From Euryodendron excelsum (taxonomy: Eukaryota; Streptophyta; Magnoliopsida; Ericales; Pentaphylacaceae), in assembly GCA_033060915.1 (NCBI GenBank), contig CM065378.1, positions 29,159,501-29,223,500 on the forward strand: a DNA stretch of 64,000 bases, given 5' to 3'. Positions 24,631 to 37,114 of this stretch are shown piece after piece. The position numbers were made by a program, and so were the translations under genes. The stretch's first letter is position 1. The number at the start of each line of letters is the position of its first letter. The notes beneath the pieces were generated by a model. It made no database searches, was not told where the DNA came from, and saw only the letters and a program-made list of their open reading frames with translations.

Positions 24631-25221
24631 GAGTTGGAAGTGTTTAGAGTCACAAGGCTCACTTTGGATTGAACGGGGGTGTATGATAGGATTTTCAGGT
24701 TTGGTACCCAAAGCTGGTGTGGTTCTGGGGCCAATCGGGCCACTAGGGGTAAAATGGTCATTTTGACTGGAACTGTTCGAAAAGGTCAGGATGGATTAGA
24801 ATGGCGTATTAAGCGTGCCAGACCATTCAGGGACGATCTTGAAAGATATTTGCACTGTTTGGTGGGATTTGTACTATGCTAGAGTGCTTAGGGGCAAAAC
24901 GATCATTTTGATCGGAGTTGACTGAAACGGGACCGGAAATGATTAGGATGGTGTATTGTGTATGCCTAACTGCTTAAGAACATTTTGAAATGGTGGACTT
25001 ACTATTTTAAGGGATTTTGAACTTTCTTAAAGACATGCCTAGAGGCCCAAAGGGGCAGGTTTGGTTATTAGGCCTTTGCTAGGCCCAGCAAGTCTGAGAA
25101 GTAGTTGACTTATTGGATAGGAGTTTGAAAGTTGATTGGAGCTTGAATGTGCCTACGGAGTTTTAAAAAGGAGTTTGGTTAGGCCGAAGATTGTCGAGCG
25201 GGAAAAAATGGAGTGCTTACA

Positions 25222-28156
25222 ATTGCTCTTCAGGAGTTCTTCAAGAAGTTTAGATATTATGGTTTTTGCGAGAACACCAATTTGCTCATTTTGTTGTGCT
25301 TTTCTTTTTCTGAAAGTTTTGACATTTGTACTGCTTAGCCTCTCACTCTTTAAGCGCTTTAAATTCATGTGCTATTATATTAACAAATGATCTTACAAGG
25401 ACATCAACATATTATCCTACAGAGACATTAATATTTGCTAGAGCATTAGCAGCTGGTATCAATATGATTTGATTGTCTTCTTTGTGTCGGTGAATGCTTC
25501 AGACAATTTATTTGCAATCATCAACAAGTAATAAATTTGTAAACTTCAAATTCCCATCGACTTGTCCGAGAATCAAAATGAGACTTTCACAATATTCTAA
25601 TTGATCTCACGCTACGTCTTATTTCCCCCTAAGGGTGGAAAAACTGACTCAACATAATGACTATCTATAAAATATGAGAGTTAACGGTAAATAAATATGT
25701 AACCATTGTATATATATGCATAAATGAGAGATATATTAGTATCACAGAGTAAACAAATAATTATTTGGCAAAAAGAATCTTTCGGTTCTTTAGCAGATGT
25801 CTATGAAAATTGTCAATTATTGGATGTATCTATGTTGATCCCAGATGACTAAGACGATCATGCCCAAATATAAAATTCTGTTGGGGTCAAATCACTTCCG
25901 GTGCATTACTTCAGAAACTTTCACTGCAGGTAATCCATAAATACTTCTATTGTATCATTTTAGGTGACTTTACAATACAGAAATCTTTTGGGTCAAAAAA
26001 ATTCTGGTTTATCACTTTAGGTGATCTTATAATTTTATAATATAATGTAACCCAAAAGAAAAGCAGCAAGTTTCTCTATTATATGCTTCTGGCATGAAAA
26101 AGAGAAGTGTAAAGAAAGATATTTTTCATTACCTTTATTTTTATATTCTTTTTCATCATATGTTCTTTATATAAAAATAATTAAAATAACGTAAAAATAT
26201 CTGTAATATTTGAGGAAATTTCTTGTACTTCTAGTAGAATAGAATGCATCATCAATATACTATTCCTCTTGACCACATTATGTTAGCTCTTCTAAATCTT
26301 AGCTCGTTTGAAGCCTTTAATTCATTTTATAATGCCTGATATTGTTTTAACATTAATTTCGACTAATATTAAGGTTATGATATATCAAAGAATTATGTGC
26401 ATTCTACCAATGTCTGCCAGACATATATCTTCCTCATTCATATTTGTAATAGTTGAAGCATTAGTATGATTCATGCCTTCGTATGCAAACTATATATAAT
26501 GTTTCATCGTCAAAATATTTCTACCATAGAAATCTATTGAATATTTAATCCGTACTACAGGTACGTGAACAATGAAACATCTTCGTAATTCTTGGGAGGT
26601 TTATTTAGCAAACTTTTTTCTATTTTATTTTGCTCACATTATTCCACTTCTTGTGGCATTTACAACTTTTAGGGTATCTCCATAATTTCAAAGATTATTA
26701 CATTACAATCATATCTGTGACAATGTCCATGACCATCAAATAAAATTATATTCACTTCAGGTTAAATGTGTCAGCTAATTATAACATTCGACTTAGTGAG
26801 CTGCACCACGCTGAATCCATACTATTCACTTATCACTTCAGGGATTGATACATATTATACATCTGCACTCTTTTGAGAAATATTGTATAACACTAATGAA
26901 AAAGTAGGAAGAAACTGGGACACAAAACCAAAATAGTGTGAGACTCATAAATAGTAATGTAAACGGTACATATGAATAATAACTAATTTATTTAACTATT
27001 TACCTTTACCTTTTATTATATTTATACGATGTGCCATTGGAATACAATATGTTATTTCAAAATATTTTTCTGAATTACACTATCAATATTGCTACTGTTG
27101 GAGCATGTTTGAGGTATAGAATGTAAATATATTTTTCTATCATATCTTCATCAGCCAGATTTTCTCCATGTCATCTTCATTATGGGCTGATTTGAATAAT
27201 AAAAATTGTACTCATTCTTTTATTTTGTAACACTGTACTATCTCCTTGGAAAATATTACAACTTCAGGTGCATTCAACTATAATCTTGTAACTCCAAGTG
27301 CATTTATTGATAATCTTGCAACTCTATGTGCATTTAATTATAATAAGCTTTTAAAAAATTACGGTCTTATGACACTCGTATTTTTCTTTTTACAAAAATT
27401 CAATGATGACACAATGGTAAATTAAAATAGACAGCTGCCATAATAAGCATAGTTAAATAACAGTAGTAACATAAATTAAAACAATAATAGGAAATAAGTC
27501 GACCTTATAAAGTAACAATAATTATATAAATGGCGGGCAGACCTTAATGAGCATTCTACTGAAATGCTTGATTTCTTCTATTTAATTGTATTTTTAAAAC
27601 AATATCTGACAACCATAAGTTAATGATCATGTAAAACCTCTACTGAACATATTAATGTTATTTGGGTGTTATGATAAAAGACAACCGACAGAACAAATTA
27701 TTGAGCAACATACTTTTATTAAATATTATTTATTCTATAATTACAATGCAATCACTATTCCTCATAAAATTACTGTTCATAAATAGTAGTATGCATAGTA
27801 TTCAATTCATTCGATATATATATATATATATAATGTTACTATTTTTGTCTGTATTATAACTTTCATTCTAGACATCAAATTATAGTCAAGTCACATGTTT
27901 ATGAAAATCTATTGAAATAAGGATTCTAGATCTATAAATATCATAGGCCAAAAATTCAAGATCTAAGAGAAATAAACCAACAAAATTTCAAAATAAATAC
28001 TATTCATCTCAATAGTTCAACTACTGTTTATACTATTCATGCGATGAATTGAATGAATAGTAAAGAATCCAAAACAAAGATAAATTAAACATAAAATGAA
28101 ATACCTTCCTTATGTAAGATAGAACACAGAGCACTTAGAGTTTTTTGTTGATAACG
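25222..28156 (-). pseudogene. Copia gag/integrase region, heavily degraded
   Basis: Minus-strand sequence near 25440-25510 retains an ANKLSEAFTDTK-like stretch followed by PAANALANINV, matching the copia polyprotein block that usually reads IPAANAPARIDVP. The rest is AT-rich, full of stops, and only assignable by its position between this block and the 5' LTR. Next to the LTR the minus strand reads CGTTATCAACAAAAAAC, a degenerate primer-binding-site region. Confidence 0.55.
27814..27832. repeat. (TA)n microsatellite
   Basis: A short TA run inside the degraded copia interior. Confidence 0.8.
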
Positions 28157-28567
28157 TGTTGTAAAACTAAAAGAATGTAAGCAGATAAATAACTCAAGAC
28201 AAAGTATAGAGAATAGTTTTTTTGAAATTGTTAAATATTTATTATATTAGTTAATCTGGAACAATTAGGGATAGATCTTCTGGACCACCCAAGACTTTAT
28301 TACTAATATAGAACTAAAAGGAATGCAACATAAGCTTTAAGGATTTACCTATATTTCATTTTTTTCTATTTTCTCTCTGTTTTTCCTTTGTATTTTCTCT
28401 CTACTTCTTCTTTTTTATTTTTTTTTCTCTCCTCTCTTTCTTTTCACTCTTCTTCTTCTTGGTTATTCACCCAAGCTCCTATATATATACTAATAAGAGT
28501 CGTGAGTGAAAGAGCAATTTGAGGCGGTAGCCGCCCATAGTAAAGGTCATCCATGACTTATGCTTAC
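28157..28567 (-). repeat. 5' LTR of the copia element
   Basis: Direct counterpart of 12864-13274, starting TGTTGTAAAACTAAAAG. Many substitutions relative to the other LTR indicate old age. It is cut precisely at its outer edge by giant LTR C. Confidence 0.85.
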
Positions 28568-29559
28568 TGTTGGGCCCAGATTTTTCGCACTCGAGGAATA
28601 CACACACAAGCGAGAAAAGCACTGTACTCTCTTGTTAGAACTCACATTCCTAGAAGAATGAGTACGACTAGGTTTGAATTGAAAATATATTTGAATAAAG
28701 GGCTTTTGGAAAAAAGTTTGGAGTCGCTACCTAACTCTATTAAGGCGAGTTAGGTCATCTAAAAAAACTAAGAATAATCCGAAGACTACACTTAGGGTTT
28801 TAAAAAAAATGATTTTGAAAATATCTCATCAAGAGAGGGTTTTTAAGAAAAAAGGTTATTTAGCAACCTTTAGAAAATAATTAAGTCCTTTTTGAAAATA
28901 AACTCTATTTTGGTCTTTCGAAAACAGTGATCTAGCTTCGGAAGTTGGTTACGTGTAGGGAAGACGCACTAAGCTATCACCCTACCCCGCCCTTGCGGTA
29001 CCTATATGTCTATTTACCCTAGATTTACCTATGAGAGTCTTCAACTAACAAATGTTCAATCTTATCCACTTTGAAAAAGAATGTTTAAAAAGAAATTTAA
29101 CATGATGCATGATATGCAAGTGCAAGAAAAGAGAATTGAAAAATAGATTTAGAAAGAAATTGATTTGATTTAAAAAGAAATTTGAAAAGACAAATTTGAA
29201 ATTAAAAAGTTTTGGAGATTAGAAATAAAGATTTGGAAATAGAAACTTGGAATTGGTAGTTTGAAAATAGATTGGAGATTTGGAAAGATTTTGTGGAAAT
29301 AGAAACTTGAAAAATGTTGTAATCGCACCCATGAGGTTTGCCTATGTATCCTTTTGGAGGAATCAGGTCAGTCGTAGTTCGGACAAGAGTCCGATAGAAA
29401 ATAGAAGGTTTTGATTTGAAAAATGATTTGATTTGAACTTAGAATAGAAGATTGGAATTTGGATTTGGAAAGATACAACTTAGAAGAAAGATTTGAACTT
29501 GACTTGGAAAGATTTTTGAAAAGAATTAACTCGAATATTGGACTTGGAAGATTAAGAAA

Positions 29560-30110
29560 GTTGAAATTTAGGAAAGATTCAAATTAGGAAAGTTTTGATT
29601 TAGGAAAGTTTCAAAATAGGAAAGTTTCGTTTTAGGAAAGTTTCAAAATAAGAAAGTTTCGTTTTAGGAAAGGTTTGAAAAAGGAAAGTTTCATTTTGGG
29701 AAAGTTTTGAAATAGGAAAGGTTTCGTTTTAAGAAGGTTTTGAAGTTGAAAAGTTTTGAATTTGGAATGTTTTGAAATAGGGAAGTTTTGAAAGTAAGAA
29801 AGCTTTGAGTTTAGAAAGTTTTAGATTTGGAAAGATTTTGAAGTTTAGGAAAGTTTAGAATTTAAGAAAGATTTGGGTTTAGAAAGTCTTAACTTAAGAA
29901 AGTTTCGAATTAGGAAAGATTTGAAATTTAGAAAGATTTGAAATTTAGATTTAGATTTAGAAAGTTTTAGAATTTGAATTTTAGAAAATCTTGAAATTAG
30001 AAAAAGTTTGAGTTTAGGAGAGATTTGAAAATTTAGATTTGGAAAGTTAAGATTTGAAAATGGGTAGAATTAGGAAATGGTTGAATTAGGAAAGATGTGG
30101 AAGTTGAGTT
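29560..30110. repeat. Purine-rich degenerate minisatellite, LTR C
   Basis: Dozens of short repeats around the word AGGAAAGTTT alternating with TTGAAAT or TTCGTTTT, spaced about 15-20 bases. Confidence 0.7.
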
Positions 30111-31775
30111 TTAAAATTTGGGAAAGATTTTTATGGTCAAGTTTTGAAAACTTAAGATTTATGAAAGTAGAAGATTAGGAAGGAGTTGATTTAGGAAAGA
30201 TTTACACTAGAAAGAGTTAAGATTCCTATTTTCTAAAATAAGGGATTGGATTTTATTTCTAAAAGAGAAGGTTTGATTTTGTTTCCAAAAACGGTGAATT
30301 GGATCTAGTTTCCTAAACGGAAGATTGGATTTGGTTTTCTAAAGGGAAGATTTGATTTGACAAGGATTTGGAAAAAGAAGTTTTAGAAACCCTAGATTTG
30401 GAAGACTATAGTTTTGACGTAAAAAATAAGTTTGGAAAATATGTATAGTTTGGATGTGAAAAGGGAGATTTTGGAAATCTAGGTTTTAAGGCAAGTTCGA
30501 AAACCATGGTTTTTGAAAGAAAACTAGGGTTTCTTAATCGTGAGTTGTAGGGCTTGACTTGGGCACCAAGAAAAGAAATTTTTGGAAAGTGAGTTTTAGG
30601 GAGGAAGATTTTTAGAAGGAGATCTTGAGAAAGAGTTTTTAGAAAGTGTGTCTTGAAAAGAATTTTTGGAAGAAAGTTTTTGGAAAGTAAAACTCTTGAG
30701 AGAGTTTTGGAAACAAGATTTTGGAAGGAGATTATTAGAAAGAGTTTTTAGGAAAGAGATTTTAGGAGTGTTTTCTAAGAAGGAAACCTAGGGAGTGTTT
30801 TTAGGAAAGGAATTTTGAGGAGAGTGTTTTAGAAAGGAGTTTAAAAAGAGAAGTTTTAGAAAAAGAGACTTATGAAAAGAGAACTTTTTGAAAAGTATAT
30901 AAATGTCTCACTTTCCTAAAGTGATTCTAACCATAAAAAAGCTATAACCACTTTAAGAAAGTGGTTTTGAAAACAACATGGGTTTGAAATATGGACCATA
31001 TTGGTCACTTTAAATGTAACACTTTCCTAAAGCAATCCTAGCCATGGAAAGGCTAGAATTACCCTAGGATTGTGATTTTGAAAACAAGTTTTGAAAAAGG
31101 AGATTTTGATGCAATCTTGAAAACAAGTTTAATGCAAAAAATGAGTTTAAAAACGATTTTTGGAAGAAAGCAAGATAATGATATGCACAATGCAAATTGG
31201 GGTCGTGAACATACAAGGTTAAAGTTTCACCACATAATCAAGGGGGCCGAACCCACGTGGTCTCTGGTTAGACTAAAAGAAAGCCCCTGACATGGTGACC
31301 CTCCAATAGTCTAATCCTACACATAGACCGAAATTTCCTTTGTTTCAAGGATGCAAAGAAAGGGGAAAAGAAGATGGGAGATTAAAATAGAGAAAACCCA
31401 AGTGGGTTAGGAGGGAGAAGAGAGAAGGGGAAGTGCAGAAACTTAACTGGAAAACGTAACGTATGTCTTGTTTATTTCACTTGGCTTTGCGTGCTTTGCT
31501 TTTTTTTCGGTCTTCGCTTCCTTTCAGTCTGGGCTTGTCTTTGATCTTCAAAGCTTGTAGTTGCAACAATTCAAGCCTTCAATGGAGGGTTGGAGGCTAG
31601 TGTGTAAGTGTATAGGAGTGTAGGAGTGTATTGGAGGCTAGGGTGTGGTGTATAGCGGCTAGGGTTTGGAAAACCTAGAGAAGCCAGGGTTTAGGGAGAC
31701 AATGAGCTCTGTATATCTAATATTAGGGTTTTCAAATTGAGTTTACGGACCTCCTTCACACTGGAAGCGGCTTTG

Positions 31776-31783
31776 TATTTATA
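31776..31783 (-). promoter_or_regulatory. TATA box of LTR C
   Basis: The minus strand reads TATAAATA. Three dyad boxes lie immediately upstream in that sense. Confidence 0.6.
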
Positions 31784-31801
31784 GAGATGGGATAAACCTG
31801 A

Positions 31802-31896
31802 CACCTGTTGCAGTGGCATTAGGCCAAAGTTCCTCCTAGCGCCACTAGGAGTGGCACTAGGCCATTTCTTGACTTGGCGCCACTAGTAGTGGCACC
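31802..31896. promoter_or_regulatory. Three dyad boxes of different sequence, LTR C
   Basis: Boxes at about 31802-31823 (one arm degenerate), 31839-31857 and 31876-31896. The last two read GGCGCCACT, a 3-base centre (AGT or AGG), then AGTGGCAC. Same number and place as in LTRs A, B and D, but a different palindrome. Confidence 0.6.
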
Positions 31897-33164
31897 AGCC
31901 AGTTAGGAAAATTTTAAGGTTGGCAAACAACGTATCTTGGGAAGATTTGGGCTCTTACACTAGTGACTACCATGCAATTTTTAGCCTGACTTTATTAGAA
32001 GTGACTCTAGAAAGTTCGAAAAGGATTTAAGGGACCGGGATTGGCCCGGAAGGCTGAAAAAGGGAAAAACACTTAGAACAGTGTCCCGAAGGTATTTGAC
32101 TTGAAAAATAAAGATAGGATGTGTCGGAAGGGTTGACCGGGCCGTTAGGGGCAAAACGGTCAATCGGGCCCGAAAGCTACTGGGACGGACCCGGAATGTC
32201 TTGGGAAAGGACTTGAGATATGGAAACATTATTTAGAATGTTCCTAAAGGTTGCCAGTTTGATACCCAGAGTTGGTGTGGTTGGAAAAGGCGACCGGCTC
32301 ACTAGGGGCAAAACGGTCATTTTGCACTGGGTTTGCTGGAACTGACTTGGAATGATTCAGAAAGGTAAAGAAAGGTTGAGAATAATGTAGGAGGGATTCT
32401 CGGAAAGTTACTGGTTTGATACCCAGGGCCGGTGTGGTTTCCGGGGCGTTCGGATGCTTAGCGGCAAAATGGTCATCTTGACCGAAAAGTCTTGGAATTG
32501 ACCCGAAACGGGCTAGAGGGCACCTAATCATGGCGGATCATCTCTGGGATGATCTAGAAGGGTGGACTTATTGTTCTGAGGACTTAGGTATGCTCTCGAA
32601 AAGCGTGCCAAAAATGGCCCTAGGGGTAGTTTGTTCATTTTTCACCGAAGTAGGCTAGCAGGCACTGGTGTTGACCTATGTTTTGAGTGTTTCCGCCACT
32701 CTGACGGTGGTCTCATGATACAGGGGTTTGTTGGCAATTCCCTATATCGACCTGTTTGCAAGTATTTCCGCTACTCTGACGGTTGTGATATTTGTTAGTA
32801 TTTTCGCTACCCTGACGGTTCGCGATCATTCCCGAGACTGCTTGATCTCGGGAAGCTACTAAAGGGACTTAGGGCCTGAGAATCAACTTTCTCGAAAGGC
32901 GTGCCTAAACAGACATTTCTGTATTGGCGGGCTAGCAGGCGCCAAAGGTGGACCGTTCTACCATCTAGGGGACTTGGGGTTTCGTCCTGGTCGACAGGTT
33001 TAAAGGGACTTGGGGTCTGTCAGCAAACTATTAACAATATGTAAAGAGAGTGGATGAAAAATTATCATATAACTTGCACATGCTCATAGGAATATGATTT
33101 TATATCTAAATTGATATATATTTTTTGCAATAATTTTCTAATGACTAAAATGCGCTTGGATTGA

Positions 33165-33328
33165 AATATGGTTTTATATCTAAATTGATATTTTCTTTTT
33201 GTAATAATTGTCTAATAACTGAAATATCATTGGATTGCTCTTATATTTATATGGCATTTCTAGGAGCATTTCAGTATTAGATAACTATTATAATAAGAGA
33301 AGTTTAATTTTAGTATAAAACCATATTT
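33165..33328. repeat. Hairpin MITE with ~58-bp terminal inverted repeats
   Basis: The left arm (33165-33225), starting AATATGGTTTTATATC and ending ACTGAAAT, is the near inverse complement of the right arm (33268-33328), which ends GTATAAAACCATATTT. An extra direct copy of the left arm lies at about 33089-33150, so the element may have formed by, or undergone, a partial duplication. Confidence 0.75.
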
Positions 33329-33944
33329 TTGCGAATATATATACAAGCCCCATGACAATTTTCTATTTATTTTCCCAACGTATTGCTAACAAAAGGCATT
33401 AATTGATTCAAATTGGTAGTTCAAGAGATCAATGTATCACATTTTTTAGTTTAGGGTGATTTACTGATACTGAGGTATAATTTAAAAGATATTTTTGTAA
33501 TTACTCATTTTCTTTTTACCATGGGTAAGCATTCTCTGTATAGTCTTATAGATAAAACTATAAGTTCCACCAGGTGAGCACAAAGTTTGAAATACCGAAA
33601 AGAGACAGATGGGTCGTTTGATTATCTGGCCATACAAGGAGTCTTGAGACTAAGAGGCCTAGGATTGACAATACTAGGATTAATAGTGTCAAACAATTGC
33701 CTAGTCTATTGTTTGTTTGCACATGGGATAAATGGTAGGACTAATCTTATCTTGTGCATGTTTGTTGGATTAAATATGAGAAATGGCCGTATTACCCATC
33801 ACTATATATTATTAGCATATAATATAAATAATATCTAGATATATGTATATATTAAATAGTATAATAATATAATACTATAGGTAAGGGCAATTACATTATG
33901 TAATATAAATTTATATGAATGTAATATAAAATAATTTAACTATA

Positions 33945-33950
<6 letters not shown>

Positions 33951-33986
<36 letters not shown>
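33951..33986. repeat. (TA)n microsatellite
   Basis: Uninterrupted run of about 36 bases. Confidence 0.9.
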
Positions 33987-33989
<3 letters not shown>

Positions 33990-34329
33990 GTGTAATAATT
34001 ATAATATTATAGGCTAGGAAAATAATAATATAATACTAGAGTCTAGGACAAGTATATTATATTATGAAAATTATACCACATATATTATTCATGTATATTA
34101 TAATATATTATATTGTAGTGTACTATTAACATATTAGTAATTGATTACACTCCAAAAGTATAATCATAATCCCCTAATTAGTGTGTTAGCCTTAGTATAT
34201 CTCTTAGAATAGCCCTTTAATAATAAATTGTTCTAATCTGGCCTTGTTCTATGCTTTGCAGGTTTATTGGGCTAAATATAGCAAAATTGGGCTAAAAACG
34301 CAAAGTGATCACTCGAACAACCAAAGTGG

Positions 34330-35300
34330 CCTTTAATAATATTTTTGTGTGGCTTGTGATCGATGCCAAAGGCTAAGGAGCATTTCTAGGACACATATAA
34401 TGCCCCTTAACCGTATTCTTATTACACAAAATTTTTTTGTTGGGGTGTTGATTTTATGGGTCCGTTCCTTAGTTCATTTGGGTATCTCTATATTTTTGTG
34501 GTCATTTATTATATTTTCAAGTGGGTAGATATTATTGCCACCTAGACCAATGACTACCAAGTAGTGGTCAAGTTTTTAAAAGAATATATTTTTTCCCGAT
34601 TCAGTATGCCTCGAGCCATCTTAAGTGATGGTGGCTCTCACTTTTGCAATAAGCCGATAAGGATACTCATGAAGAAGTACAGTATTGTTCACAAGGTTGG
34701 CTTGCCATACTACCCTTAAACACAAGGGCCAGTTGAATTGGCTAATCGAGAAATTTAGACCATTTTGGAAAAGATGGTTAATCTGTCTCAGAATGATTAG
34801 TCTTTGTGCTTAATTGATGCATTGTGGACCTATTGAATAGCCTACAAAACCATTCTCGGTGCCTCCCCGTACCATCTAGTGTATGAGAAACCGTGTCACC
34901 TCCCGGTGGAGGTTGAACATAAGGCATATTTAGTCATTCGATAATTTAATGAGGGATTGGGTGAAGCTAGTGACCATTGCTAGTTACAATTAAATGAGCT
35001 TGATGAATTGAGAAACGATGCATATGCGAACGCAAAAATTTCAAGGCCAAAATGAAAGTCCACCATGACCAACATATTCAACGAAAATCCTTTTATGTTG
35101 GTTAAAAGGTTTCTACAAGTTGTAGTAAAACGGTTCCTACCAAGTCAAAGAAGTTTTCTCCTATGACGCTATTGAGGTGCAAAATTTCAATAATGACACC
35201 TTTTTCAAGGTAAATGGACAAATATTGAAGCCTTATTTTGAGTTTTTTCGGGGCGAGATTGATTGTGTGAATCTCATTGATCCACCAATCATCGAATGAT
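34330..35300 (+). pseudogene. Athila-like gypsy integrase fossil
   Basis: Across several frames the plus strand gives the zinc-finger end ACDRCQR, then VDFMGP-like sequence, a KWVD block, FSRFSMPRAILSDGGSHFCN (catalytic Asp region), an H-P-Q/N-G-P-VELANREI region (catalytic Glu region), then YHLVYEKPCHLPVEVEHKAY and LNELDELR. This order and wording are those of Athila-type integrases. Several in-frame stops and frameshifts are present. LTRs and other domains are absent, so it is a fragment. It ends with KVNGQILKPYF near 35230. Confidence 0.85.
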
Positions 35301-35873
35301 TATGGTCTTAGCAAGGATGTGTAGTTTAGGAGTAGTATTTCCTTTCTTTCTTTTTATTTTTATTTTTATTTTTCTTTTGTCTTTTCTTTTTGGTAGCCTT
35401 GAGTTTGTTTTATTCTTCCTTTGCTTGTTTTTTAGCATTTTATTATTTCAATTGTTTCAATCCAAGAAAGAGGAAGGAAGTTCATTGGAAAGAAAAAGTA
35501 GAAGATTAAAGGCTGCATCAACATCATCTCCACCTTCTAATGATGATGATTTATAGTAGTTTAGGGTTTAGATGCATGTTATACTTACATGTCAGATCAT
35601 TACATCACATGTTGTATCTAAAACCCTGTTTTATTATAGTGGATCATGTTTTGAGCAGTTATTGTATATCTTTTTGTATATTACTTTTATCTTTGTTTTG
35701 TTTTGCTAGATTGTCTAGTTGCAGGTGTACTTATACATTGACATGTATCATTCACCTATAAGGTTTTGATGGAGATGTTGGTATTGTATGGTATTGGTAT
35801 TAGTTTTTATTGCATTCACACATTTATCCATATTTTTTCTTTATGTATGCTTTCCTAATTATTTGTAAGCACA
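35301..35873. other. Spacer after the Athila fragment
   Basis: Begins with a T-rich tract. No similarity recognised. It may be residual 3' sequence of the Athila fragment before giant LTR D starts at 35874. Confidence 0.4.
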
Positions 35874-36488
35874 CCATTTCCTTCCTTTATTCACACATTT
35901 TTGCCCGCTCAGCAATCTCTGGCTTGACCAAACTCCCTTTCAAAACTTTATAAGTACATTCAAGCCCAAATCAACTTTCAAACCCTTATTCAATCAGTCA
36001 ACTGCTTCTCGGGCTTGCTGGGCGCAATAGAGGCTTAATAACAAAACCTACCCTTTGGGCCTCCAGGCACGGCTTTGAGAAAGTTCAAAATCCTCCAAGA
36101 TGGTAAGTCCATCCTTCCAAAATGTTTCTAGACGGTTAGGCGTACTCAACACGCCATCCTGTCCAATTCCAGTCCCATTACGGTCAATTTCGGTTAAAAT
36201 GACCATTTTACCTCTAGCCACCCCAACACAGTACAAACCCCAGAAAACTGTAAAACATCTTTAGGACAGATCCTAAACAATCTGGCATGCTTAACACGGC
36301 ACTGCAATCCATCTTGACCTTTTTCAACCAATCTTGGTCGAAATAACCGTTTTACGCCTAGTGACCCGAACGCACTTCGAAACTACACCGGCCCTTGGTA
36401 TTAAATGGCGGGTCTCATCGTACACCCTTGTTTAACTCGAGGTAAACCTCACGACACTAAACACTACTGACTTAGCGAAAGCCCCTTG

Positions 36489-36990
36489 GAGCGTCTCACA
36501 TACGCTCTGCCAGGGTTGTCTTTTCTCCCGAATCCCTAGTTATAACACACCGTCAAACGACTTGAGAAATGTGTAAACTAGGGAATTCTCGAAAACTCAT
36601 CCATAGTTCTTTCCATCAATATGGCTCAATCGGATAGATCGCTTCCTGAAGCCCTTCATCGCATGGCTCGAAAACTACCACTTTCAGTAACCCTTGGAGT
36701 GTCTCACAAATACTCCGCTAAGGTTGACTTTTTCTTCCAATTCCCTGATTATAACGCACCGTCAAACGACTTGAGAAATGCGTAAATTAGGGAACTCGCA
36801 AAGTATTTTCAAAGCATTTTCTATCGGTATGGTCTGATCGGAGAGATTGTTTTCTAAAGACCTCAATCATATCGCACACAAACGAATACTTTTGAACTTC
36901 TGCGGAGTGTATCACAAACGCTCTGCAAAAATGTATTTTCGTGCACACTTCTCGAGACTATATCTCACACTTTCAAATACCTTTCAAGTT
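36489..36990. repeat. Triplicated 208-bp unit with hairpin, LTR D
   Basis: Unit starts at 36489, 36697 and 36905, each at GAGYGTMTCACA followed by an inverse-complementary arm. Confidence 0.8.
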
Positions 36991-37114
36991 TTCTGAAAAC
37001 TCAAACGTTCACGAGAAACACTAGAATGACACTGTGAACGTAACTGATTTCCCCACAGCCTTCCCAGTTGGCACAATTATCGAGGCAAAGTCTAAACAAA
37101 CATTTTTAGCAGCA

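Larger units (their letters stand above)
20272..25221 (-). repeat. Giant solo LTR B (Ogre/Tat-like), 4.95 kb
   Basis: Same family as LTR A in opposite orientation. The plus strand opens TGTCGTGCTTCGG and closes GAGTGCTTACA. It is flanked by a perfect 5-bp duplication ATTGC (20267-20271 and 25222-25226), proving an insertion into the copia element and a solo LTR. It carries the three dyad boxes (23811-23982), triplicated hairpin units (about 24173, 24386, 24597) and the minisatellite (22060-22350). The TATA site (23781-23791 on the minus strand) is degenerate, AAAAATA. Confidence 0.85.
12864..28567 (-). mobile_element. Old Ty1/copia retrotransposon, split by two solo LTRs
   Basis: Bounded by two 411-bp LTRs (12864-13274 and 28157-28567) in direct orientation. 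The internal sequence reads on the minus strand in the order gag/integrase side (25227-28156), RT (19303-20271), end of RT plus RNase H (13275-14547). Removing the two giant LTRs (14548-19302 and 20272-25221) leaves about 6 kb, a normal copia size. RT similarity stops at 19303 and resumes at 14547, which proves the nesting. All coding parts carry stops and frameshifts. The target duplication cannot be read because another repeat begins exactly at the right edge. Confidence 0.85.
28568..33022 (-). repeat. Giant LTR C, diverged member of the Ogre/Tat-like family
   Basis: About 4.45 kb. The plus strand opens TGTTGGGCCC and ends near GTCTGTCA. It shares with LTRs A and B the GGTACC...GGGCGGGG block, the 'cgtagttcgg' block and the GGCGCC...GCTAGC stretch near its other end, but most of the length is unalignable by eye. 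It lacks the 209-bp triplicate and the CCTAGGTTAACC array, and instead has a purine-rich minisatellite. A minus-strand TATA (31776-31783) sets orientation. No target duplication was found, so its right end is approximate. Confidence 0.65.
33023..34329. other. AT-rich spacer with a hairpin MITE and a long TA run
   Basis: Contains the MITE at 33165-33328 and a (TA)n run at 33951-33986. Short open frames here show no recognisable similarity. Confidence 0.5.

Noticed and set aside
35296..35761. Open frames downstream of the Athila integrase fragment
   Set aside because: Low-complexity T-rich sequence giving hydrophobic Phe/Leu strings; no family similarity.
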